NCBI GenBank assembly: GCA_965221195.1
Contig: OZ244864.1
Span: 2,604,001 to 2,668,000, forward strand
Source of the DNA: Poriferisodalis sp965221195
Lineage (GTDB): Bacteria > Actinomycetota > Acidimicrobiia > Acidimicrobiales > Poriferisodalaceae
Reading direction: 5' to 3'
Length of the DNA: 64,000 nucleotides
Part shown: piece after piece, positions 8,284-17,900 of the stretch
Numbering within the stretch: the stretch's first letter is position 1
How the letters are laid out: every line of letters begins with the position of its first letter
Position numbers and translations under genes: made by a program
The notes under the pieces: generated by a model
Database searches by the model: none
What the model saw: only the letters and a program-made list of their open reading frames with translations
What the model was told of the DNA's origin: nothing

Positions 8284-9345
8284 CTAGCGCAACCGACGAG
8301 CCAAGGTGAGCGCGAAGTCGCCGTGAGCATCTGTCCACATTCGTTGCACAACTAAGCCCGCAGCGCCGAGTTCAGCACGCACACGCTCGGGGCGGAACTT
8401 GGCACTGATCTCGGTGCGCATACGTTCGTCTTCTGCGAAGTCAACCGTCATCTCCAAGAAAGGGATGCGAACGGTCTGCTTGCGGCGGGAACGCAGACGC
8501 ATCTCAATCCATTCGTTGGCCGGGTCAAACACTGCCTCGTGAGCGAAGGCGTCGAGATCGAAATCTGCGCCGAGCCTGTGGTTGAGCACCGACAGCACGT
8601 TGAGGTTGAACTGCGCCGTAACCCCAGCGGGGTCGTTGTAGGCGGCCACCAACCGCCGCACATCCTTGATGAGATCGATGCCAAGCAGAAACGTATCGCC
8701 GGTCCGCATCGAGCTGGCGACGGCATCAAGAAACGCCGGCCGACGTAATGGCGGGAAATTGCCCAAAGTGCCGCCCAACAGCATCACCATCGTCTGTGCG
8801 CTGGAAACGTCGTCAACCAACGCATCGGAATCGCCGAGCGGCAAGTGCTGGAGGTGATGCTCAAAATCGCCGACTACGCCATGCACTCGCAGGCCGGGGT
8901 AGGCCTCAGCGATCTTCTCTGCCGCAATGTGCAATGTCGCAGCGCTGTTGTCGAACGGCACGTACCGGCGGAGCCGACGAGCGGCTGCGAACGCGTCAAG
9001 CAGGATACGCGTCTTGGTGGAGGTGCCCGATCCCAACTCGGCAATGCACTCGGCCCCAGCAGAGGCTGCGATGGCATCGGCTTCACGCTCAAGAATCTCC
9101 CGCTCGCGGCGAGTCGGGTAGTACTCGTTGAGATGGGTGATCTTGTCGAACAGTTCGCTACCGCGATCGTCGTAGAACCACTTAGGAGGCAGCTCCTTAG
9201 GGGTAGACAACAGACCAACAGAGACATCAGCGCGCAGTTCTCGATCGGACCATCCCGCATCAAGCCAATTGTCGATTACGAGATGTGCAGCAGCGCCTGC
9301 TGCCTCTTCACCTAGCTTCATTGAGTATCGGGCTTCATTGAGCAT
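8284..9345 (-). CDS. egtD: L-histidine N-alpha-methyltransferase, ergothioneine biosynthesis
   Basis: 353 residues. It transfers three methyl groups from S-adenosylmethionine to histidine, giving hercynine. Family hallmarks: PPKWFYDDRGSELFDKIT near residue 55, EYYPTRREREIL, the SAM-binding AELGSGTSTKTR and a late NLNVL segment. It lies just downstream of egtB on the same strand, 6 bp after its stop. The start is uncertain, because the first codons (MLNEARYSMKL) are part of a 17-bp tandem repeat. The second ATG at 9321 would give a protein closer to the usual length of about 320-345. Confidence 0.95.
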   Translation of the reverse strand: MLNEARYSMKLGEEAAGAAAHLVIDNWLDAGWSDRELRADVSVGLLSTPKELPPKWFYDDRGSELFDKITHLNEYYPTRREREILEREADAIAASAGAECIAELGSGTSTKTRILLDAFAAARRLRRYVPFDNSAATLHIAAEKIAEAYPGLRVHGVVGDFEHHLQHLPLGDSDALVDDVSSAQTMVMLLGGTLGNFPPLRRPAFLDAVASSMRTGDTFLLGIDLIKDVRRLVAAYNDPAGVTAQFNLNVLSVLNHRLGADFDLDAFAHEAVFDPANEWIEMRLRSRRKQTVRIPFLEMTVDFAEDERMRTEISAKFRPERVRAELGAAGLVVQRMWTDAHGDFALTLARRLR

Positions 9346-9366
9346 CGGGCGTCATTGAGCATCGGT
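9316..9366. repeat. 17-bp triplicate at the egtB/egtD junction
   Basis: Three 17-bp units (9316-9332, 9333-9349, 9350-9366) differ at a few positions. The outermost unit includes the egtB TGA stop, and the next two provide the alternative ATG starts of egtD. The junction therefore arose by repeated duplication of the gene end. Confidence 0.9.
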
Positions 9367-10653
9367 GGCTAGGCGCAGGCCAGAGAAATGCCAACGAGTG
9401 TGAGGGTGAAAGAAGTTGCGATAGGTGGGCCGGATATGACCCTCGGGCGTGGCGCAGCAACCTCCTCGCAGCACCATCTGGTTAATCATGAACTTGCCGT
9501 TGTACTCGCCCACCGCACCAGGGGCGATGCGAAAACCTGGATACGGGCTGTAGGGGCTGGAGGTCCATTCCCACACATCGCCGTACATCTGACGAAGCGA
9601 TGCCGCTGATGCAACGTCTGTTTCGGGAACCGCCGCAGCCGGGGCCGGGTGCAGCATGGCGTTGCCGCCGAGGTTGCCAACTATGGGTAGGCCCGCAGCG
9701 GCATGCTCCCATTCAAACTCTGTCGGGAGTCGCGCTTGGGCCCAGCGAGCAAATGCGTCTGCCTCGTAGTACGACAGGTGGCACACAGGCTCGGTTGGCT
9801 TTGGGGTCCTGAGACCTTCCAAGGTGAACACCTGCCAGCCGCTCTCAGCACGGTGCCAGTAGGCCGGCGCATCCCAATCGTTACTGACACGCTGAGCCCA
9901 GCCGTCAGACAGCCACAGCGTCGGCGTGTCGTAGCCCCCGTCGGCCATGAACTCCAGCCACTGAGCGCAGGTCACCAAACGGTCGGCGAGCCGGAACGGC
10001 TCAATCAACACCCGGTGACGAGGTCCCTCGTTGTCGTAGGCAAAACCGCTCCCGTCGTGGCCGACGGCGGTCTCACCACCGTCAAAGCTCACCCAGCACA
10101 CATCGCCGACGCAGTCGAGTTCGCTGTCACCCATCGGAGCACCGCAAGGCGGCCGATACGCCGGCCACAGGGCCGGGTTGCACGACAGCACATGCTTGAT
10201 GTCCATGAGGATCAGTTCTTGATGCTGCTGCTCGTGATGGAGGCCCAGCATCGTCAAGTCTGAAACCTCGGGGGTAACGCTGCTGCTGAGCATTTGCTCC
10301 ATTGCTGCGTCAACGTGACGGCGATACGCCGTTACCTCAGCACACGACGGTCGCGACAAGTTGCCCCGATTTGGGCGCGGATGCCGCCTCCCAATGGTGT
10401 CGTAGTACGAATTGAACAAGAATCGGTAGGCAGGGTCGTGCTCAACATAGACGTCTAGGTGCTGCTTGCACAGGAACGTTTCAAAGAACCAAGTGACATG
10501 TGCCCTATGCCATTTGGTGGGGCTGACATCAGGCATCGTCTGGATGCACTGGTCTTCGTCACTGAGCGGCGCGACAAGGGCATCTGTGTGCGCCCGCACC
10601 GAGCGGTAACGCTCAAGCAACGGTGGTATCTCACTGGTTACGCATGCGGCCAT
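9352..10653 (-). CDS. egtB: Hercynylcysteine sulfoxide synthase (iron-dependent sulfoxide synthase)
   Basis: 433 residues. An amino-terminal DinB-like domain carries the three-His iron site: His 52 in WHRAHVTWFFE, and His 140 and His 144 in LHHEQQHQELIL. The carboxyl half is a formylglycine-generating-enzyme-like domain, with motifs such as ARLPTEFEWEHAA, GDVWEWTSSPY and VLRGGCCATP. It joins hercynine to a thiol substrate (gamma-glutamylcysteine or cysteine) with oxygen. It is the first gene of an egtB-egtD pair. The genes egtA, egtC and egtE are not next to it, so either they are elsewhere or the EgtB uses cysteine directly. Confidence 0.96.
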   Translation of the reverse strand: MAACVTSEIPPLLERYRSVRAHTDALVAPLSDEDQCIQTMPDVSPTKWHRAHVTWFFETFLCKQHLDVYVEHDPAYRFLFNSYYDTIGRRHPRPNRGNLSRPSCAEVTAYRRHVDAAMEQMLSSSVTPEVSDLTMLGLHHEQQHQELILMDIKHVLSCNPALWPAYRPPCGAPMGDSELDCVGDVCWVSFDGGETAVGHDGSGFAYDNEGPRHRVLIEPFRLADRLVTCAQWLEFMADGGYDTPTLWLSDGWAQRVSNDWDAPAYWHRAESGWQVFTLEGLRTPKPTEPVCHLSYYEADAFARWAQARLPTEFEWEHAAAGLPIVGNLGGNAMLHPAPAAAVPETDVASAASLRQMYGDVWEWTSSPYSPYPGFRIAPGAVGEYNGKFMINQMVLRGGCCATPEGHIRPTYRNFFHPHTRWHFSGLRLATDAQ

Positions 10654-10924
10654 AGAACCTGTCGGATCGTAGCCCGACGGTGTGAAGCTATCGCAGGAAC
10701 CTCGCCAGCACTTGGCAGCGCATTGTCATTCCCTCGGCACTCTTGGTGCGGCCCTGCACGGAACTCAAATTAACCAAAGACGCCATCGACGCGACATGAG
10801 TGCTCTGAGGTAAACACGCAGGAAAACAGTGGCTGACGTAGCGACCAACAGAGCAACAGGCCCCTTTTAATTGCCCCTAGTTTCGCCGACGCTATGCAGT
10901 GTCGCAGACCCGGAGACGACATCA

Positions 10925-13900
10925 ATGAGCCTGAGCAAGCTGCTAATTGCTAACCGAGGTGAGATAGCGGTGCGGGTGGCACGGACGGCCAGCGAACTCG
11001 GCATCGGCACCGTGGCCATCGCCGGTGAAGATGACACAGCTTCGCTTCACACCCGCATAGCTGATGAGTCGGTGACGCTGGAAGGTCGAGGCGTAGCGCC
11101 GTACCTTGATGTCAACCAAGTGGTCAGCGCTGCGGTCAGTGCCGAATGTGACGCGATACATCCCGGCTACGGGTTTTTGGCCGAGAATCCTGCCTTGGCT
11201 CTTGCCTGCACGGCAGCAGGCATCATTTTTGTGGGACCTACCGCGCAACAGCTCGAACTCTTCGGCGACAAGCTCGCTGCGCGGGCGCTAGCACAGCAAC
11301 ACCATGTCCCGCTTGCGCCTGCCACATCCGAACCCACATCGGTAGAGGCAGCACACGCCTTCTTCGTTGAGCACGGAGCCATGATGATCAAGGCCCTCGC
11401 CGGAGGTGGCGGGCGCGGCATGCGTGCGGTACGCACAGTTGATGAACTCGAAGATGCCTTTGAACGCTGCGCGAGCGAGGCCGCTGCTGCGTTCGGCAAT
11501 GGTGCCCTCTACGTAGAACGACTGATCGAACATGCCCGCCATGTTGAGGTGCAGATCGTCGGCGACGGCGAGTCGGTCGCTCACCTCGGCGAGCGAGAAT
11601 GCACACTGCAGCGCCAGCACCAGAAACTTGTGGAGATCGCGCCGTCGCCCACATTGAAGCCTGAGATCCGCGATGCGTTATTCGACGCAGCAGTGACAAT
11701 GGCCCGAGCAGTTGACTACCGCAGCCTTGGCACTTGGGAGTTCCTCATCGCTGCCGATGACCCCAATGCCGATGACCCCAATGCCGATGACCCCGGCGCC
11801 ATCGCATTCTGCGAAGTGAACGCACGCATCCAGGTCGAGCACACAGTTACCGAGGAAGTCACCGGTGTTGATCTCGTTGCCGCTCAGTTGCGGATCGCCG
11901 ACGGCGCTCGCCTAGCCGACATCGGCTTGACACAGACCAAGATGCCGACACCGCGCGGCTATGCCGTCCAATGCCGTGTCAACACCGAGACCATGCAGCC
12001 CGACGGCACTGCGCGTCCCAGCGGCGGCGTGCTCAGCGCTTTTGAGCCACCGACCGGTCTGGGAATCCGCACCGATACCTACGGGTACTTGGGCTACGGC
12101 ACCAACCCAAGTTTCGACTCGCTGCTCGCCAAGGTCATCGCTTACAGCACCAGCGGTGATTACGGCGACGCGGTACGTCGTGTACGCCGGGCTTTGAGCG
12201 AGTTCCGCATCGATGGTGTGTCAACGAACATAGGTTTTCTCGCTGCGCTGCTGGACCGACCTGAGGTCGTCCGCAACGAGGTGACGACCAGCTTCGTGGC
12301 AGATCACGCCGAAGCGCTGTGCGCAGCCGCTTCGCAAGCGGTGACCGTTTGGGGATCGGCTCAGCCCCTAACACAGGTCAACGTCGGCACCACAGCGGGA
12401 GCCGTGGTCGGCAACGACCCGCTGGCAGTGCTGATACACGGCGACATCGAAGGTGCCCCAGCCGGGCGAGCCGCTTCCGACGCAGTGCAAGCCCAAGCAG
12501 CGCAAGTACAAGCGATGTCAGTCGGCGCAGCGCCTGACGGAACACCATCAAGCAGGTGGCCGCCTAGCGTGCCCACAGCGGCAGTGACCGGCCCCGACGG
12601 AAGCATCGCGGTAGCGGCACCGCTGCAGGGCACGATCGTCTCACTCGATGTCACTGAGGGCGACCCCGTCACGCAAGGCCAGCAGGTTGCCGTGATGGAA
12701 GCAATGAAGATGGAACATGTCGTGTCATCGACAGTCACCGGCATCGTGCGGATACTCAGCGTCTCGCCCAACGACACGGTGTACGAAGGTCACCCGCTGT
12801 TGTTCGTTGAGGAAGCTGACGTTGACGTTGACATCGCCGAGACAACCTCTTCAGTGGATCTCAACTACATCCGGCCCGATTTGGCCGAGGTCTTCGAGCG
12901 ACGGGGCTACGGCCTCGACGAACAGCGGCCCGAGGCGGTGTCCAAGCGTCACGGTCGGGGGCATCGCACCGCCCGCGAGAACATGGCCGACTTGGTAGAT
13001 GCGGGCACTTTTGTTGAGTACAGCCCGCTTATGGTGGCCCCCCAGCGTCGACGGAGGTCGCTAGAAGACCTGATCGCCAACACTCCAGGCGACGGCATGG
13101 TGGCAGGCGTGGCCAGCGTCAACGGCGACCTCTTCGCACCTGAGAGATCCATGACCATGGTGATGTCCTATGACTACATGGTGCTGGCGGGCACACAAGG
13201 CGGAAACAACCACCGCAAAAAAGACCGTCTGTTCGAGATCGCCGAGCAGAACCGTTTGCCGGTGGTGCTCCTAGCTGAAGGCGGCGGCGGACGGCCCGGC
13301 GACACCGACGGCATCGGCGGCTCTGGCTTGGACTGCTGGGCATTCACGCTCTTCGCAAAGCTCAGCGGACTCGTGCCTCTCGTCGGAATCACCAACGGAC
13401 GCTGCTTCGCAGGCAACGCCGTGCTGCTGGGCTGCTGCGATGTCATCATCGCAACCGAAAACTCAAACATCGGCGTCGGAGGCCCGGCGATGATCGAAGG
13501 CGGCGGCTTGGGCGTGTTCCGCCCCGAGGAAGTCGGCCCCGTCAACGTCCAATGGCCCAACGGCGTCATAGACGTGCTGGTGGCCGACGAAGCCGAGGCG
13601 GTCGCTGCTGCAAAGCGGTACTTGTCGTACTTCCAAGGCACGGTTGACCACTGGGAATGCCACGACCAGCGCGAGCTGCGACACATGGTGCCCGAGAATC
13701 GACTGCGGGCCTACGACGTTCGCGCCATCATTGAGACGCTCTGCGATGTCGGCTCGGTGATGGAACTGCGCAGCGGCTGGGGGCCGGGCTGCGTTACGGC
13801 GCTGGCACGCATTGAGGGCCGTCCAATCGGCGTGGTCGCCAACAACAACCACCATCTCGGTGGCGCAGTTGATGCCGACACCGCCGACAAAGCAGCACGC

Positions 13901-14425
13901 TTCATTCAGTTATGCGACGCACACGACATTGGGCTGCTGTTCCTGTGCGACACACCCGGGATCATGGTTGGACCTCAAGCCGAGTACGAAGCAACAGTGC
14001 GTCACGCCGCCCGCATGTTCGTGACAGCAGCAAACGCTGACGTGCCGTTAATGACCATCGTGCTACGCAAGGGCTACGGACTCGGCGCACAGGCCATGGC
14101 CGGCGGCAGCTTCAAGGCACCGACGTTCACTGTGTCGTGGCCGACCGGCGAGTTCGGCGGTATGGGTCTTGAGGGTTTCGTGAAGCTCGGCTACCGCCAC
14201 GAACTTGAAGCGATTGACGACCCCACCGAACGCATTTCGGAGTACGAAAAGCGGGTTGCGCGCCTGTATGAGCAAGGCAAAGCGGTGAACACAGCGACCT
14301 TCTTTGAGATCGACGACGTGATCGACCCAGCAGAGAGTCGCGATTGGATCCGCATGGCGCTGCTCGCAGCTCCCAAGCCTTCCCCGCGCAGCGGCAAGAA
14401 ACGCCCCATGGTTGATACTTGGTAA
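10925..14425 (+). CDS. Single-chain biotin-dependent acyl-CoA carboxylase (BC-BCCP-CT fusion)
   Basis: 1166 residues with all three carboxylase activities on one chain. Residues 1-460 are the biotin carboxylase (KLLIANRGEIAVRVART at the start, ATP-grasp loop KALAGGGGRGMRAV, and FCEVNARIQVEHTVTEEVTG). About 560-640 is the biotin carrier with EAMKMEH, the biotinylated Lys at residue 595. About 650-1166 is the carboxyltransferase (GTQGGNNHRKKDRLFEIAEQ, then GGPAMIEGGGLGVF). This matches the long-chain acyl-CoA carboxylase type known from actinobacteria. Substrate length cannot be read from sequence. I chose the ATG at 10925, which has GGAG upstream, over an in-frame TTG at 10871. A 15-bp repeat inserts ADDPN copies in the BC domain. 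Confidence 0.93.
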   Translation: MSLSKLLIANRGEIAVRVARTASELGIGTVAIAGEDDTASLHTRIADESVTLEGRGVAPYLDVNQVVSAAVSAECDAIHPGYGFLAENPALALACTAAGIIFVGPTAQQLELFGDKLAARALAQQHHVPLAPATSEPTSVEAAHAFFVEHGAMMIKALAGGGGRGMRAVRTVDELEDAFERCASEAAAAFGNGALYVERLIEHARHVEVQIVGDGESVAHLGERECTLQRQHQKLVEIAPSPTLKPEIRDALFDAAVTMARAVDYRSLGTWEFLIAADDPNADDPNADDPGAIAFCEVNARIQVEHTVTEEVTGVDLVAAQLRIADGARLADIGLTQTKMPTPRGYAVQCRVNTETMQPDGTARPSGGVLSAFEPPTGLGIRTDTYGYLGYGTNPSFDSLLAKVIAYSTSGDYGDAVRRVRRALSEFRIDGVSTNIGFLAALLDRPEVVRNEVTTSFVADHAEALCAAASQAVTVWGSAQPLTQVNVGTTAGAVVGNDPLAVLIHGDIEGAPAGRAASDAVQAQAAQVQAMSVGAAPDGTPSSRWPPSVPTAAVTGPDGSIAVAAPLQGTIVSLDVTEGDPVTQGQQVAVMEAMKMEHVVSSTVTGIVRILSVSPNDTVYEGHPLLFVEEADVDVDIAETTSSVDLNYIRPDLAEVFERRGYGLDEQRPEAVSKRHGRGHRTARENMADLVDAGTFVEYSPLMVAPQRRRRSLEDLIANTPGDGMVAGVASVNGDLFAPERSMTMVMSYDYMVLAGTQGGNNHRKKDRLFEIAEQNRLPVVLLAEGGGGRPGDTDGIGGSGLDCWAFTLFAKLSGLVPLVGITNGRCFAGNAVLLGCCDVIIATENSNIGVGGPAMIEGGGLGVFRPEEVGPVNVQWPNGVIDVLVADEAEAVAAAKRYLSYFQGTVDHWECHDQRELRHMVPENRLRAYDVRAIIETLCDVGSVMELRSGWGPGCVTALARIEGRPIGVVANNNHHLGGAVDADTADKAARFIQLCDAHDIGLLFLCDTPGIMVGPQAEYEATVRHAARMFVTAANADVPLMTIVLRKGYGLGAQAMAGGSFKAPTFTVSWPTGEFGGMGLEGFVKLGYRHELEAIDDPTERISEYEKRVARLYEQGKAVNTATFFEIDDVIDPAESRDWIRMALLAAPKPSPRSGKKRPMVDTW
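11753..11797. repeat. In-frame 15-bp triplicate in the carboxylase gene
   Basis: Three copies of GCCGATGACCCCAAT, the last diverged, encode repeated ADDPN in a surface loop of the biotin carboxylase domain. Confidence 0.9.
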
Positions 14426-14459
14426 CTACGACACTGGGTAACGAAGGATGGGCAGCATA

Positions 14460-14493
14460 AAACCGGCACATGCCGCTAAGCACATGCCGGTTT
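14460..14493. terminator. Bidirectional hairpin terminator between the carboxylase and precursor genes
   Basis: Arms AAACCGGCACATGC (14460-14473) and GCACATGCCGGTTT (14480-14493) pair except for two central positions, with a 6-nt loop. T-rich stretches flank it on both strands. It lies between two convergent genes and would stop both. Confidence 0.75.
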
Positions 14494-14537
14494 GAGCTTT
14501 CAGTTGAGAACTGACTGCGGGCTAAGAGCCCCAGACC

Positions 14538-14747
14538 TCAGCGGTTGCGGGCGTCAGCGAGCCTCTGCCTATCCGCCTCAGAATGACCGGTCGAACCCGA
14601 AGATGAGTAACCGCTGTAGGTGTACTTGCGGTCGGTGCCTCGCTTGACACTGTCACGGCCGCCGCCACGCACGCCGTCAAGCTCTTCTTCGGTGAGTTCA
14701 CGCTCGGACTCTTGCGACACTGATGTGTCGTGTTCACTGCTGCTCAT
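14538..14747 (-). CDS. Double-glycine leader precursor peptide of the NHLM export cluster
   Basis: 69 residues. The leader (about 29 residues) ends ELTEEELDGVRGG and fits the double-glycine consensus: Leu -12, Glu -8, Leu -7, Val -4, Gly -2, Gly -1. The predicted core (40 residues) begins GRDSVKRGTDRKYTYSGYSS, is rich in Ser, Gly, Arg and Tyr, and has no Cys. That excludes lanthionine or sactionine rings and disulfides. ATG 14747 is chosen because GAGAGG lies 8 nt upstream and a strong promoter ends just before it; an in-frame GTG at 14843 would lie upstream of that promoter. The C39 transporter encoded upstream should cut after the GG and export the core. No tailoring enzyme is adjacent, so the final product is unknown. 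Confidence 0.8.
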   Translation of the reverse strand: MSSSEHDTSVSQESERELTEEELDGVRGGGRDSVKRGTDRKYTYSGYSSSGSTGHSEADRQRLADARNR

Positions 14748-14796
14748 GGCAATCGCCTCTCTCTCTAAGGACTCTCCATCTATAGAGCCAACGGCA

Positions 14797-14825
14797 ACTC
14801 TACCCCTAGCTCTGTCGCCTGTCAA
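14797..14825 (-). promoter_or_regulatory. Strong sigma-70-type promoter of the precursor gene
   Basis: A perfect -35 TTGACA (14820-14825, minus strand), a 17-bp spacer and a -10 TAGAGT (14797-14802). The RNA would start near 14790, leaving a leader of about 43 nt before the ATG at 14747. The precursor can thus be made in excess of the transporters. Confidence 0.7.
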
Positions 14826-14902
14826 GCGAATACTCTGGGACACTCAGCGACCCTTCGGGCGCCTCGGCATCAGCCGGTAAGACACATCAGTGAAAACCGG
14901 CG

Positions 14903-17900
14903 TCAGGGCAACTGGCGGCTCACCAGCTCTCGGAACTGCCCCGGGGCCTCAAGCAACTCGTCGTACCGGCCGACTTGGGCCACCCTCCCAGCGTCGAGCA
15001 CATAAATCCGGTCTGCATGCCTAATGGTGGACAGCCGATGAGCGATCACAATACGTGTGACACCCAAACCCTCAATGCTGCTCATCACTTCCGCTTGGCT
15101 TCGAGCGTCGAGCCAGCTAGTCGCCTCGTCCAGAATCACAATGCGCGGTTTGCGCACAAGTGCCGCTGCGATGCGGATTCGCTGAATCTGTCCGCCAGAG
15201 AAGATGCCGGCACGATCAGTCACCATGGTCATCATCTGCATCGGCATCTCGGCGATATCGGCGTCCACTGCTGCGAGGCGGGCAGCAACCCAAGCATCGT
15301 CAAGGCTCAAGTCGTCGGCCATGCCGATGATGTTCTCCACCAAGCTCCCTGGCTGCAGCGTGCTGTTCTGGGGCACCACCCCAATCTGACGGCGCACCGA
15401 GCGGCTATCAAGGTTGCGTAGGTCGCGGCCGTCGAAATACACAGCACCCCGCTCGGGAGTCTCCAAGCCCAACATCAGACGAGCCAACGTGCTCTTGCCC
15501 GAACCCGAGCCGCCGACAATTGCAACGAACTCACCGAGACGGGCTGCAATAGTGACCTCCTCGAGTATCAGCGGACCATCGGGTTGGTAGCGGAAACTGA
15601 CCTGATCTACCACTATTTCCCCATCAAGGACTGTCGGGGAGACCGTCGCTGCTGCGTCGCGTTCTGGCACGGCCTTGAGCACTGGCGTGATCTGCTCATA
15701 GGCAGTACGTGCCTCAGCGAGCATCTCAACCGCGCGCCCGAAATCGGCGACAGCCGCATACAGCACGAACGACGCGGACAACACCACGGCGAAATCGCCG
15801 ACACCGACGGAAGCGCCCCGACTGATCGTCACAGCACAAAGCAATGCAGCGAACCCGAACGGGAAGGCAGCACCGAAAGCCGCAAGGTGCTCATCAATAC
15901 GGGAACTGCGAATCTCGGCTAGTTGCTTGTCGCGGTATGCACCAGCCCAGGATGCGAACGCTGCTGTCTGCGCCCCGGCAGCGCGAATCTTGGAGATGCC
16001 ACCGACGAACTGCAATAGGCGCCCCGACAGGGTGCGCACTGATTCGTGCCAGAAACGCTGATGGGGAATCTGGCTCAGGCCGAGCCCAACGATCACCACC
16101 AGTGCCACCACAGAACTGGCCAGCGCAACGGCTGCCAAGGCTGGGTCATAGAACATCAGCACACCGAGGGTGGGCAGCAAAAAGACCACCGAAGCCAGCA
16201 CATTGGCCACCAGACCCGAAACAAGGTCGCGCAGCCGCTGAAACGTTGCCATGCGGACCGCCAGCTCACCGGCGATGGTGTCACGGAAGAAAGGCATCGG
16301 CAACGCCAGCATCCGATCCCAAGCGGCGGCGCTCAGTCGTGCCCCGGCGCGTGCTTCGGTGCGCAGCAGCGTCATCCCGCCAAAGATGGTCAGCCACGCC
16401 GCTGTGATGCTCAGCAAAGCCAGAGCAACGAGTATCTGAGCCAGCGCGTTGGCACGCGCGAACGGCAGTGCCCAGTCGGTCAGCATTCCCAATGCGATGG
16501 CCGGGGCTTGCGTAATCAGCGCTGCAATCAGCCCTGCCAGCAAGAAGCGTCCCACTTCGCCGCCAGCACCGTGGAACGAAAGCCGCAGCAGGTCGCGCGG
16601 TGTCGCTGGTCGATCGTCTGCAAGCTTCGGGTAAAACGTCCAAGCAGTTAGGCGGTAATCGGCTGCGTTCGCTGCGTTTAGGCGCGAAACCCGGCCCTGC
16701 GCGCTGATAGCCCGGTAGCCGCGCAGCGACGGCAGCAAAGCCACTGGCTCGTCGTTGTCGATTTGATAGGCCAGCATTGCGCCGCTGTCGCCGCGCCACC
16801 ATCGATTCTCCCGAGCAAGGCGCACTTGACGCGAGCGCACTCCAGATGCCTCAACGATTTGCTCCAGCGTCGCCGGGCCGACAGTGAGGGCTAGGCGCGG
16901 TTCGCGGAACTCAATGCCGCTGTGATGGCCGATCCGCTCAAGTGCAACCATGAGTGCTGACTCGTGTTGTCTCGCATCATCGTCAGCAGGGCCTGCGAGC
17001 GAGTCGAGCAACGAACTAGCGCGTGACCGGGCGAGCTGCCGGTGAGCCGTCAGCGCAGTCTGCGCGTTGACTTCGTCAGCGAGCCGAAGACGACGGTTGA
17101 GCGCCTCAGCATTGAATGCCAAACGATGAAACTCCTCCAGCGCAAAAGCCAATTCGCCATGTCCCAACTGTGAGGTGGCGCGCACACGCAACTCGGTTGT
17201 CGATTCGGCGCGGGACGCGCTTGGCCCGCGGACTGTTACGGTCGCCCAGCTCTGCGATGTCAGCGGCACCCAATGCGAACGGTCGTAGCCTGCCGGAACG
17301 ATCTCGGTGCTCAGATACCCGAGTGCAACATCAGATTCGCTCGACACCACAGACACCCAAACCACTTGCGACTGCCGGGCGGTCACTACGCTGCCGGGTT
17401 CAAGCGAAACAGCGACAGCCCCTGTCTCAGGCTTAGTTTCAGGCTCAGGCCCGGTACCAGACTCGGTCTTAGTTTCAGACTTAGGCTCTGTCTCAGACTC
17501 TGCCTTAGACCCGGCAGTGCCAACATCGACACCGATGACGCTGCTGACTTGCGGGCGCGACTCAATGCCCGCAACGACCGCGCGAGCGATGTCGCTCACC
17601 CAGAGATCTGCTTGCTGGGCCACCTCAGCCGACAGCATCTGCGCTGGGGCACCCTCAGGTTCAAAGCCGCCAATGCTGACATCTTTAGGTGCGCAAGAAG
17701 CATCCCCCACCAGTTCACCCAACACAGCAGAGTTGAGCCGAAGCAGGCGCGTGCCCGACAGACCTTTCGCCTCCACAGTTAGGGCGTTGTCGAGCTGCGG
17801 GATACCGAATACCAGCCGCCCCGGCTCCGCTCGCAGCACATGCTTGGCTGCTGCGGCTACGCGGCCTTGGTCGTGTTCACGACAGAAAACATCAAGCGCT

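Noticed and set aside
14748..14843. Longer precursor peptide starting at GTG 14843
   Set aside because: The promoter with its -35 and -10 lies inside this stretch, and ATG 14747 has a ribosome binding site.
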